Source of the DNA: Chara braunii
Lineage: Eukaryota > Streptophyta > Charophyceae > Charales > Characeae
DNA length: 35,926 nt
NCBI GenBank assembly: GCA_003427395.1
Contig: BFEA01000952.1
Coordinates: 208,015-243,940 of the forward strand
Direction of reading: 5' to 3'
Position numbers and translations under genes: made by a program. Under the pieces are notes generated by a model. It saw only the letters and a list, made by a program, of their open reading frames with translations. It had not been told where the DNA came from and made no database searches. Positions 11,001 through 19,826 of the stretch are shown piece by piece (the stretch's first letter is position 1; each line of letters starts with the position of its first letter).

Positions 11001-12320
11001 CGATAACCGCTTCATCTGCAATGACCAGGGGGACTGCTTCTCATGGCAAGGGAAGCGTGGCGTCTACGGACGGCAATGGGCAGAGCAAGGGATCTTCAAG
11101 GTGGGCCACCTGTGGAACGAACACACAGGGGAGTGGAAAACTGACGAAGAACTGGCTAGGGAACTTCCACATCAAGTGCAGCGGTCATGCAGGTTGGCTG
11201 AACTGCGGAATGCCATCTCTACCCAATGGGTGGATCTACTAAGGCAAGACCAGCTCAATGCAGGGAAGTGGGTCAAGCTGAAAGGAGAGCAAGCGCCCGC
11301 CAACATCTACAGGGTGGAAGCCAATGGGCCCGGCAATGCAGTGCAGGTCACGACGTGGCAAGTTGCCACCAGCCACAGCGGCCTGGGCGAACCGCTGATC
11401 CGAAGCGACCAAGGAGGCCAACTCCCCAGACATGCGGTGGAAACAGTCTCCGTGGCCCAAGGGAGCAGGCAGGCGCCGGATTGCATGGTGTCATTTAGGA
11501 TCTTCGTCCATCGACACGATTTGCCCTTCGATCCGCAGGATTGGACATGGCCGAAGCAGCACCATCATCAGAAGAAGATTGCCCTTCAGCAACTGGCTAC
11601 TAAGCAAATTTATCAATCGCTGCTCCCACACGTGGATATCTGGGAAAACCTTCGGGACCGATGGGCCAAACGGGCCTGGCTCCCGCCGGCCCGCCTGACG
11701 AAATGGACGTGCAAGCGATGGAAGGGCCAACACGCAACATGGGCAAGTCTCCCAGATCAGAAGCATGTGGGCCTCCTATGGATGATTGCCCATCTGGCGG
11801 TCCCGACAGCGGAATGGCAGGCGTCGAAGAGCCAGTACCAAGACGCGGAGTGCGCAGCCGGATGCGGAGCGACCGAAGACCTTCCGCACCTCTTCATTAG
11901 ATGCCCTGTGGTCTGCGCCTTCTGGCACTGGTGGGCAAACGAGATGGCGGATAGCTCCCCCTATGGTATTACGGAGGACGACAATACGGGTATCTTGCTG
12001 GGACTCAACATGGCCCCGCAGAAACCCGGCCACGGGAGCCAGCTGGCAAGCGAGACAGTACGGGCTGAGATCCTCTGGGCCATCTGGACAATTCGGAACG
12101 AATGTGTACGGCAAGGGACACCTCCAGCGCTCGAGAAGCTCAGATCATGAAGGCAAACATGAGCAATTTTGCCCGCTATACCAGAATGTCAATTGCAGGG
12201 GAGGCGCGGTTTTGGAGCCGGTGGGAGCCGTATGCGGCCTGGGTCACTCGCGGGGAACAACCCGGGTGCCTTGCCTTTGGTCGGTTGTTACAGACAGCAG
12301 GTCCATGTCAAAACCATTAG
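8088..12320 (+). pseudogene. LINE ORF2: endonuclease-reverse transcriptase, disrupted
   Basis: Encodes the nicking and reverse-transcribing protein of the LINE. The start is the ATG at 8088, about 22 bp after ORF1. Endonuclease (EEP/AP-type) motifs are in order: LNARGL (~8130), IQETK (~8222), GDFNT (8532-8546), RIDMIW (~8709), SSDH (8784-8795). After TAG at 8847-8849 the frame continues through a DFYRDLL motif (~9340) with shifts near 9300-9345 and at the A-run 9508-9516. The reverse transcriptase follows: GLDGMP (~9523), RPIS (~9697), SIDLKKAYD (~9895-9921), GCPLSP (~10081), catalytic FADD (10204-10215). TGA at 9688-9690 and TAG at 10078-10080 interrupt it. A zf-RVT-like CX3CX7HX4C lies at 11851-11904. 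Near 12130 the frame shifts again and the probable C-terminus ends at 12320. Catalytic residues remain but the protein cannot be made whole. Confidence 0.9.
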
Positions 12321-12386
12321 TGTATTTGTAGGTGGGCAGGGAATAGAGAGTAGTGTCAGGATTCTATAGTGTAACATAGTAGGGAA

Positions 12387-14490
12387 TGGGGACATAAGAC
12401 ATTCTACGCCCGTTGGCACACTGGCACGCGGGCTCCGCCCTTGCCGCGAGAGCAGCTCGGGCAGACCACCGGCAGCCAACAACATCGAGGCGCAAACCCC
12501 TAGGCCCAGCCCTCAGAGCCAATCCTTTTCCCAAGGTTATAGATCCATATTGCCGACCTCCCTTACCTACATTCTTCCTTTGACCAGAGGCTGCTCACCT
12601 AGGAGACCTGATGCAGTTATCAGTACGGCCGGGCGTGAGAGGTACCCGCAGCTCCAGATTTTCAAGGGTCGTCGGGGGCGCGCTGGACACCACAAGACGC
12701 GCGGTGCTTTGCCTGGCGCTGCACCCTATCTCCGGTTGATCCGATTCCAGGGTGGGCGAGCCGTCAAGAAGGAAAGAGAACCCTCCCCACGGCCCCCGCC
12801 GGCATCTCCGGAGCTGCTTACGTTACCGACCACCTCCACAACCCGATTCGGGAATATTAACCCGACCCCCTTTCGATGTGCGGTGCGAAGTGCGCCCTTG
12901 ATACAAGGTTTCCACATCTCTTAGGGCCGACTGACCCATGTCCAAGCGCTGTTCACATGGAACCCTTCTCCACTTCGGTCTTCAAAGTTCTNATTTGAAT
13001 ATTTGCTACTACCACCAAGATCTGCACCGGGACCCGCTTCGCCTAGGCTCACGCTCCAGGCTTCGCAGCAGGCCCCGCNCCCTCCTACTCGTCGCGGCGT
13101 CAGAATCGTCGCGACAACCGAGCATAGGTCTTGCGCGTCAGCGCCATCCATTTTCGGGGCTGATTGATTCGGTAGGTGACTTGTTACACACTCCTTAGCG
13201 GATTTCGACTTCCATGACCACCGTCCTGCTGTCTGTATCAATCAACACCCTTTGTGGTGTCTAGGTTAGCGCGTAGTTTGGCATCGTAGCTCGACTTTCG
13301 GTTCATCCCGCATCCCCAGTTCTGCTTACCAAAAAATGGCCCACTTGGAGCTTTCATTGATCCTCGGGGTTCGCATAAGCAACCCCGAAATCTTACCTAT
13401 TTAAAGTTTGAGAATAGGTCGAGGGTGTTTCACCCCCGAGGCCTCTAATCATTCGCTTTACCCAATAAAACTGTTCAATAGCTCCAGCTATCATGAGGGA
13501 AACTTCGGATGGAACCAGCTACCAGATGGTTCGATTAGTCTTTCGCCCCTATACCCAAGTCCGAGGAACGATTTGCACGCCAGTATCGCTGCGAGCCTCC
13601 ACCAGAGTTTCCTCTGGCCTCGCCCTGCTCAGGCATAGTTCACTATCTTTCGGGTCCCAACGGGCATGCTCACACTCAAACCTCTCATAGCAGATCGTGG
13701 TTGGCGGACGGTGCACCCGCAGAGGGTTCCCACCACTCAGGTTTCTTCCGCCTCGTGGGCTAATCACCCTTCGGCTCGCATGCACGTTGAACTCCTCGGT
13801 CCGTGTTTCAAGACGGACAGGATAGAGGAATTTCGCCAGCATCCCGAACACGCAGGAACCCGAACGGGCCCTCCGAAAGAGGCGCGTGCTCACGATCCTC
13901 GACTGCCGTGACGGCCACCCGTGGGGGGTTTCAATCGCTCCCGACCGCAATGTCGGTCACAGCAGCCCATGCTGGCAGGCACCCCACGTCCAACAAGGGG
14001 GGCGACAATGCCGTCGCCGTCCACCACTGCCCAGACGGGAGCGCATGACTTCCCCTCCATTCGCTTCTTGCTCGGCAATTTCAAGCACTCTTTAACTCTC
14101 TTTTCAAAGTTCTTTTCATCCTTCCCTCGCGGTACTTCTTCGCTATCGGTCCCTCGCACATATTTAGCCTTGGATGGGACTTACCACCCAATTGGGGCTG
14201 CATTCCCAAGCAACCCGACTCTTGGACAACACCTCGTTGCGCAGCAGGGTCCGGCGGTCGATGGGGCTATCACCCTCTTCGGTGTCCATTTCCAGGAAAC
14301 CTGCACATGACCCGCTGCAGAGGTTGCCTCTCAAGACTACAATTCAGGGAGCAACAGAGCCCCCGGATTTTTAGTCTGGGCTATTCCCGGTCCGCTTGCC
14401 GCTACCAAGGGAATCCTCGTAGGTTTCACATCCTCCACTTAGTTATATGCTTAAATTGGGNGGGTGCTCCCGCCCGACCTGAGATCAAAA
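12387..14490 (-). rRNA. 28S rRNA 5' part, truncated
   Basis: Reverse complement of the first ~2.1 kb of large-subunit rRNA. The 5' end is near 14490 (ttgatctcaggtcgggcg, then the aatttaagcatat block at 14440-14455). Diagnostic internal blocks include cggaagaaacctgagtggtggg (~13745-13765), ggtgcagatcttggtggtagtagcaaat (~13000-13028) and ccatgtgaacagcgcttgg (~12945-12965). It stops at 12387 in an expansion segment (tggggacataagac). That segment is also present in the 28S piece at 28715-29068, where it continues on. The remaining ~1.3 kb of 28S is replaced by the LINE. Single Ns occur at 12992, 13079 and 14461. Confidence 0.92.
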
Positions 14491-14844
14491 GGCAAGGCCC
14501 GACGTACCTCCACAACTCGAGGCCGACACCCCCAACCGCAAGCCCACCTCAAGCCGATGGGAGCGAACGGAAGGCGGCGACCACACAAACAGGAGGGATG
14601 ACCTTACGTGTTGTTTTCAGGGAAACGAAGGCCACCACACACAAACAGGTGTTGGAGGGCAACAACAGAGCGGAGCGAAACGCACCACTCTGGGCTGCGG
14701 CCCCCACAGGCCCGCTCGGAATGCTCTCCAATTCCGTTCCACTTTAGGCTATCAACGCTCTCCAAGTGGGAAGAGAGGGAAGCCACGACCACGGACCCCA
14801 CCACTCTCCGAAACGGAAGGTGCTGAGGTCGTGAGGAATCCAAT
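14491..14844 (-). other. Internal transcribed spacer 2
   Basis: About 354 bp between the 5.8S 3' end and the 28S 5' end on the minus strand, C/A-rich on the plus strand and without a coding frame worth calling. Boundaries depend on homology placement of the two rRNA ends. Confidence 0.75.
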
Positions 14845-15002
14845 GATGCTCAGGCGGGCGTGCCCTCGGCAGAAGCCTTGGGCACCACGTCCGTTCAAGG
14901 TATCGATGGCTCACGGATTTCTGCAATTCACATTCAGTATCGCATTTCGTTGCACTCTTCATCGTTCCGAGGGCCAATATATTCGTTTGCCGAGAGTTCT
15001 AA
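14845..15002 (-). rRNA. 5.8S rRNA (divergent)
   Basis: The minus strand reads ctctcggcaaacg, cgatgaagagtgcaacgaaa, tgcgatac, gtgaattgcagaaatccgtgag, then gccgagggcacgcc: the order of a 5.8S gene, length ~158 nt. It lies between ITS1 and ITS2. Several normally near-invariant positions differ from the land-plant sequence I know (for example gaagagtgcaacg for gaagaacgcagc). Either this is the characean state or the copy is decaying. Confidence 0.85.
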
Positions 15003-15873
15003 AATATGGTGCCGTTCCGACAGGACCGACCCCTCAACCAGAACAGATGGGGGCCGTCAACCCGGACAGCGACAAATCACAGCAGGTACACCAACAAGAA
15101 GTTGCAAGGTCGTTGCCAACGCCCACTGCCACGGGCCCGTCCGACCCCCCGTTCGGGGGGCCAGGCAGGGCACCGGTGAGCAGCGGGGCAACGAGGGTGC
15201 AAGCGCTGCCTCCTCCACCCCCCACCCGACACCGCCCCAATCCCGACCAAAACCCTCCCCCAACGGCCCTCCACCCCGAGATTCAGACCACCTCGACTGT
15301 GTCGAGGACGNCGATCTGTCCGGAAAGGAGAACCCCGTTGGGAAGGAAGCCAGGACGAAACGGGCAGGGGCGAGGACCCCACAACACACCCCGCCCCTAG
15401 CCTCTACCACGACCCTCGATCCCCAAACAAGCCACAAGCTCCGCACGAAGCCGAGGTTGAGGCCAGGATGGAAAGGAGGTCTGGACAAATCTGAGACGGG
15501 AAGGAGCAAGGGTACGCAGGCCGAGGGCCGCCGCCACCACCCGACATCCCGCCCCTGACCCTCCCGCAGGGCTGTCCGTGCTCGGACCAACCCCCATCCC
15601 GACCTGAAGTCGAGAGTGGGGCTGGGCCGAGGTAACAACCTGCGGAGGCGAGACAGGATGAAGGGGGAGCAACGCCACAAGGCCCCGGACCCTGCCCACT
15701 CCCCCCACCCTCAACCTACACCTACGCCCCCGTTTGCGCCGGGCCAGCCACCAACTGGGCACTAAGCCCAAGATGGTCCTGAAAACAGCGGATGCCGGGA
15801 GGATGGGCGCAAAGGGCGGCGGAAGGGCGAGCAAGCCAGCGTCCCACACCCCGAAGATCGTTCGTTCACGTGT
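15003..15873 (-). other. Internal transcribed spacer 1
   Basis: About 870 bp between the 18S 3' end and the 5.8S, long compared with typical land-plant ITS1 (200-300 bp). Strongly C-rich on the plus strand with many homopolymer C/G runs. The overlapping ORFs on both strands are composition artefacts. A single N is at 15311. Confidence 0.75.
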
Positions 15874-15900
15874 CAATGATCCTTCAACAGGTTCACCTAT

Positions 15901-15945
<45 letters not shown>

Positions 15946-16022
15946 ACAAACTTCTCACAGCACCCCCAGTGGCAAACCACCGAGATCACCGCAATCCAGA
16001 CACTTCACCGGACCATTCAATT

Positions 16023-16059
<37 letters not shown>

Positions 16060-16528
16060 AGTAATCAGCGCGAGCTGATGACTCGCGCTTACTAGGCATT
16101 CCTCGTTCAAGATCGATAATTACAACAATCTATCCCTGTCACGTTGAACCTTAAGAAGGTTACCCGGGCCTTTCGACGCAGGCAAGTGACTCGTTGGATT
16201 CATTAGTGTAGTGCGCGTGTGGCCCAGAACATCTAAGGGCATCACAGATATGTTATTGCCTTAAACTTCCGTTGGCTAATCGTCCAACAGTCCCTCTAAG
16301 AAGCTGGCCACAAGGAAAGGTCCCCGCGTAGCTATTTAGCAGGCTGAGGTCTCCTTCGTTAACGAAATTAACCAAACAAATCACTCCACCAACTAAGAAT
16401 GGCCATGCACCACCACCCATAGAATCAAGAAAGAGCTCTCAATCTGTCAATCCTTGCTATGTNTGGACCTGGTGAGTTTCCCCGTATTGAGTCAAATTAA
16501 GCCGCAGGCTCCACGCCTGGTGGTGCCN

Positions 16529-16581
<53 letters not shown>

Positions 16582-16648
16582 GTAAACTTTGATTTCTCAC
16601 AAGGTGCTGGCAGAGTCATCCAATAAACATCCGCCAATCCCTACTCGA

Positions 16649-16683
<35 letters not shown>

Positions 16684-16865
16684 TGTCTTCGATCCCCCAA
16701 CTTTCGATCTTGATTAATGAGAACGTCCTTGGCAAATGCTTTCACAGAAGTTCGTCATCCATAAATCCAAGAATTTCACCTCTGACAATGGAATACGAAT
16801 GCCCCCAACCGTCTCTATTAATCATTACTCCAATCCCGAAGACCAACGAAATAGGACCAGAGTCC
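15874..16865 (-). rRNA. 18S rRNA, 3' half
   Basis: Reverse complement of the 3' ~990 nt of small-subunit rRNA. The 3' terminus ggatcattg lies at 15874. The universal blocks acgggcggtgtgtac (16032-16046, plus orientation), aattcctttaagtttcagccttgcgacc (~16536-16563) and gaatttcacctctgac (~16770-16785) are clear. The sequence runs into the N gap at 16866. Single Ns at 16463 and 16528. Identity to plant 18S is high. Confidence 0.95.
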
Positions 16866-17660
16866 NNNNNNNNNNNNNNNNNNNNNNNNNNNNNNNNNNN
16901 NNNNNNNNNNNNNNNNNNNNNNNNNNNNNNNNNNNNNNNNNNNNNNNNNNNNNNNNNNNNNNNNNNNNNNNNNNNNNNNNNNNNNNNNNNNNNNNNNNNN
17001 NNNNNNNNNNNNNNNNNNNNNNNNNNNNNNNNNNNNNNNNNNNNNNNNNNNNNNNNNNNNNNNNNNNNNNNNNNNNNNNNNNNNNNNNNNNNNNNNNNNN
17101 NNNNNNNNNNNNNNNNNNNNNNNNNNNNNNNNNNNNNNNNNNNNNNNNNNNNNNNNNNNNNNNNNNNNNNNNNNNNNNNNNNNNNNNNNNNNNNNNNNNN
17201 NNNNNNNNNNNNNNNNNNNNNNNNNNNNNNNNNNNNNNNNNNNNNNNNNNNNNNNNNNNNNNNNNNNNNNNNNNNNNNNNNNNNNNNNNNNNNNNNNNNN
17301 NNNNNNNNNNNNNNNNNNNNNNNNNNNNNNNNNNNNNNNNNNNNNNNNNNNNNNNNNNNNNNNNNNNNNNNNNNNNNNNNNNNNNNNNNNNNNNNNNNNN
17401 NNNNNNNNNNNNNNNNNNNNNNNNNNNNNNNNNNNNNNNNNNNNNNNNNNNNNNNNNNNNNNNNNNNNNNNNNNNNNNNNNNNNNNNNNNNNNNNNNNNN
17501 NNNNNNNNNNNNNNNNNNNNNNNNNNNNNNNNNNNNNNNNNNNNNNNNNNNNNNNNNNNNNNNNNNNNNNNNNNNNNNNNNNNNNNNNNNNNNNNNNNNN
17601 NNNNNNNNNNNNNNNNNNNNNNNNNNNNNNNNNNNNNNNNNNNNNNNNNNNNNNNNNNNN
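16866..17660. other. Assembly gap (795 N)
   Basis: A run of unknown bases inside the 18S gene. Flanking 18S coordinates (about 810 on the right side of the molecule, about 100 on the left) predict roughly 700 missing rRNA nucleotides, close to the gap size. Long frames spanning it are meaningless. Confidence 0.99.
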
Positions 17661-17679
17661 AATGAGCCATTCGCAGTTT
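17661..17679 (-). rRNA. 18S rRNA fragment next to insertion (target-site copy)
   Basis: The minus strand reads AAACTGCGAATGGCTCATT, which is 18S about position 85-105. It resumes the rRNA after the gap. Its 14 nt AAACTGCGAATGGC (17666-17679) are repeated at 18932-18945 and flank the inserted element as a target-site duplication. Confidence 0.85.
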
Positions 17680-18420
17680 TTTTTTTTTTTTTTTTTTTTT
17701 TTTCCTGTTATAAAAAAGGTCCAGGGTGTAGTAGAGGGTGGCAACTAGGCCTCAGGGAGAGCCCCGGTACTCATTCATTGGGAGGCCTGATGGATTTGCA
17801 AGATCACAACTTGCGATCTGCGCCTGCGCTTACCGGACTACGCCCGAACGCTAATGCAGATACTACCCTAACCCTACGGTCAAGGACAACCCGGGTGCAG
17901 GCCAGGTCCCACATAGCGCGGTCATTCCTTAGCCCGTACCACACCCCAACGGACTCTAGACAACGAACTGCGCTTTCTACTTAGATGCGACAACCCCGAC
18001 CTACCCCCTCTAACTATGGTGCCAACCTATCACAATCCCTTGGGGACACTACCACCACATACTGTTCCGTCAGCGAGTATTCCACGAGAGGCCCCCAACC
18101 TGGATGAAGTGCGGCCCCCAGGCGTCAAGGATACCTGTGGGATGAAAGTACCTAAGGACCATCCTATACTACCCCCTAATTGTGTGTGGTTTGCTTCCCC
18201 TCGAAATGGACCCTGCCGTAGTCAGGTTCGGAACTAATACCTTAAGGTGGGCACCAACCACTGCCCTCAAGGCACATGGACTCCTGCGGGATATCACTGG
18301 TGACGGGAAACACGTAACGGTACCCAACTACTACCGTAATATCCTACATACTAGTACACACTGCCGAACTCGCCGAACGACAGGGTTCAAGTGGCCACAC
18401 AGAGGTACCTACTGTTACGA

Positions 18421-18516
18421 GCCACGTGCAGATAGAATCACAGATAATCGCAAGCCACGTGCGGATAGGATCACAGATAATCGCGACAACGTGCAGATAG
18501 GGTCACAGGCAATTGC
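18421..18516 (+). repeat. 33-bp tandem repeat, 3 copies
   Basis: Copies begin near 18421, 18454 and 18485-18486, each like cacgtgcagatagaatcacag followed by ataatcgc. The period is 32-33 bp. It lies inside the tRNA-headed element; the third copy is the most diverged. Confidence 0.75.
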
Positions 18517-18601
18517 ATCTGTGTGCAGGTACGAATACAGATGACTGCGACTAAGTACAGGTACGTACAAGACACACCCCCTATCACCTATCCTCCCCAT
18601 A

Positions 18602-18602
<1 letters not shown>

Positions 18603-18633
<31 letters not shown>
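18603..18633 (+). repeat. C31 homopolymer
   Basis: Thirty-one consecutive C inside the minus-strand element, so its transcript would carry a G31 tract able to form G-quadruplexes. The length is likely uncertain because of sequencing. Confidence 0.9.
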
Positions 18634-18857
18634 TTATGGCCCACAGTGGAGCCAAGACAAGACCCTGGTTCTCGGACCTCCCCCCAAATCGAGCACAAAG
18701 GCCCTCCCTATGGCCCTGTCCAGCATACTACACCGTGGACCTACCACTTGGGCGGTGCGCAGGCAATGTCTGTATAAACTTACCTTGCGTCGTCCCAAGG
18801 GGGTGTGTGCGAATGGCCTGGCGCTATGAAAGCGCGAAACGAAGGAAAGCTCACAGG

Positions 18858-18931
18858 CCGTGAGTTTTGAACCCATGACCTTATACCACAGTGCGCATTT
18901 CCAGTCGCTGTCCTAACCACTTGGACATCAG
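18858..18931 (-). other. tRNA-Ser(GGA)-like sequence (retroelement head)
   Basis: D-arm-like tgtccaagtggttagg with the Ser/Leu type A box, anticodon-loop-like CTGGAAA, and T-arm-like gggttcaaaactc. Acceptor and anticodon stems pair badly, so it is not a functional tRNA gene. It fits an internal Pol III promoter for the element at 17680-18931. Confidence 0.6.
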
Positions 18932-18945
18932 GCCATTCGCAGTTT

Positions 18946-19749
18946 CTTTTTTTTTATATAAAAATTGGACATGTTCGAGGTAGGGCAATTGGCATTTCAG
19001 CTCAAGACCGGAGGTACCAACCCACCTCATCCCAGGGCCAATGGCTAAGAGCAACCCGCACCGGGAGACCTTTACGGTACCCAGACGCACAGGTGTCACC
19101 CTTAGTCCCCCTGAGGTGCTGCGAGCAGCCCTTTCGTTCTCATGAAGAACTGCCTACCCCCAACGGGTGCAATTTATTGGGCCATCCCCCCAAGGGGTAC
19201 CTGACCCTAGTAAGCGAAAGCATTGTAGCCCAGGTGCTGGGTCGCAGACAGGAAGCACAGACCCAACCCCCTAGCCAACCAACAGCAGAGGCTTCAGAGC
19301 GATACCCGCTGCAACCTTATCATTGGCACAAGACAATGGGCCCAGGCCACACCAGTGGAGCAAGCACCTTCCATCTAGGCTCAGTGAGGGAACCGGCGGA
19401 ACAGAGAACCGACAATCAGTCCCCAATCATCCTGGCACAAGACAACGGACACAACCCCTGCCAGCAGACCGTGCACCATCCATCAAGGCAAGACCAGGGA
19501 ACCGACAGTCAGCCCCAAAGCACCCACTGAGGCATGGCAGAGATCGAACCTGCAACCTCCGTCTCCGAAAAACGGGTCTATTTCGAGTTCTTCCTGCAAA
19601 GTGCAGGTGCCTCATCTGGCAATGCTCGAACCTGCAACCTGTGGGAGAACGCACACAGGCACCCAATCCATCTGGGCTACACTGCAGACGCGGTGTGCAA
19701 ATGACCATAAGCTCAGCGCTGAAAATTCATAATCTGAAAATTCATAATA
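18946..19749 (-). mobile_element. Second poly-A retroelement with two tRNA-like segments
   Basis: About 800 bp of non-rRNA sequence between the 18S 5' end (19750-19826) and the 18S block ending at 18945. On the minus strand it starts with a 15-bp direct duplication (attatgaattttcag twice, 19719-19749 region). Two B-box bearing modules follow (ttgcaggttcgagc at ~19630 and ttgcaggttcgatc at ~19550). It ends in an A-rich tail (T9 at 18947-18955, tatata) directly on GAAACTGCG of 18S. No clear target duplication is visible. It reads as a SINE-like element with a dimeric tRNA-related head. Exact 5' limit uncertain. Confidence 0.55.
19525..19660 (-). other. Tandem tRNA-like modules
   Basis: Module 1 (about 19690 to 19610) has an A-box-like tagcccagatggattgg and T-arm-like gcaggttcgagcattgc. 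Module 2 (about 19612 to 19526) has an anticodon-arm-like CCGTT-TTTCGGA-GACGG (7-nt loop, would-be anticodon TCG, Arg), T-arm-like gcaggttcgatctctgc, and flanking tgaggca/tgcctca able to pair. Extra bases between arms mean neither is a canonical tRNA. Probable Pol III promoter modules of the enclosing element. Confidence 0.5.
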
Positions 19750-19826
19750 TCAAAATGTTCACACTTGGACGTGCATGGCTTAGTCTTTGAGACAAGCATA
19801 TGACTACTGGCAGGATCAACCAGGTA
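19750..19826 (-). rRNA. 18S rRNA 5' end
   Basis: The minus strand from 19826 reads tacctggttgatcctgccag, then tcatatgcttgtctcaaag, aagccatgcacg and gtgtgaacat, the first ~75 nt of 18S. It continues the ETS at 19827-21107 and is separated from the rest of the gene by two inserted elements and a gap. It is closer to canonical 18S than the plus-strand fragment at 3838-3929. Confidence 0.92.

Larger units (their letters stand above)
3930..12386 (+). mobile_element. LINE (non-LTR retrotransposon), degenerate
   Basis: An ~8.4 kb element between an 18S fragment (+) and a 28S fragment (-). Layout: 5' region 3930-5106, ORF1 5107-8065, ORF2 8088-12320, and a ~65 bp 3' tail without poly-A. Domain order (zinc-knuckle ORF1; endonuclease, reverse transcriptase and C-terminal CCHC in ORF2) is that of plant-type L1-like LINEs. 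In-frame stops and frameshifts in both ORFs make it non-autonomous. The left border assumes everything after the 18S break belongs to the LINE. Since 4042-4065 is a poly-T tract, part of the left 1 kb could be another insertion. The flanks do not form a target-site duplication. Confidence 0.75.
17680..18931 (-). mobile_element. Poly-A retroelement with tRNA-Ser-like head, inserted in 18S
   Basis: A 1.25 kb minus-strand element bounded by the 14-bp direct repeat AAACTGCGAATGGC. Its 5' head (18931 down to about 18858) resembles tRNA-Ser: A-box-like tgtccaagtggttagg, loop CTGGAAA (anticodon GGA) and B-box-like gggttcaaaactc, with poorly pairing stems. The 3' end is an A-tract of about 24-27 nt (T at 17677-17703). 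The body has no recognised protein. It carries a C31 homopolymer at 18603-18633 and three ~33-bp tandem copies near 18421-18516. This is SINE-like in head, tail and duplication, but long for a SINE; a tRNA-led chimeric retrocopy is the alternative. Confidence 0.7.

Noticed and set aside
15057-15876. Minus-strand frames of 159-207 codons
   Set aside because: They lie in ITS1, between 18S and 5.8S, with low-complexity G/C content.
16683-17984. 433-codon and other long frames across the N gap
   Set aside because: Most codons are N; the frames exist only because unknown bases contain no stops. The flanks are 18S.
18858-18931. Functional tRNA-Ser gene
   Set aside because: A and B boxes and a plausible anticodon loop exist, but acceptor and anticodon stems do not pair, and it sits exactly at the head of a flanked retroelement.
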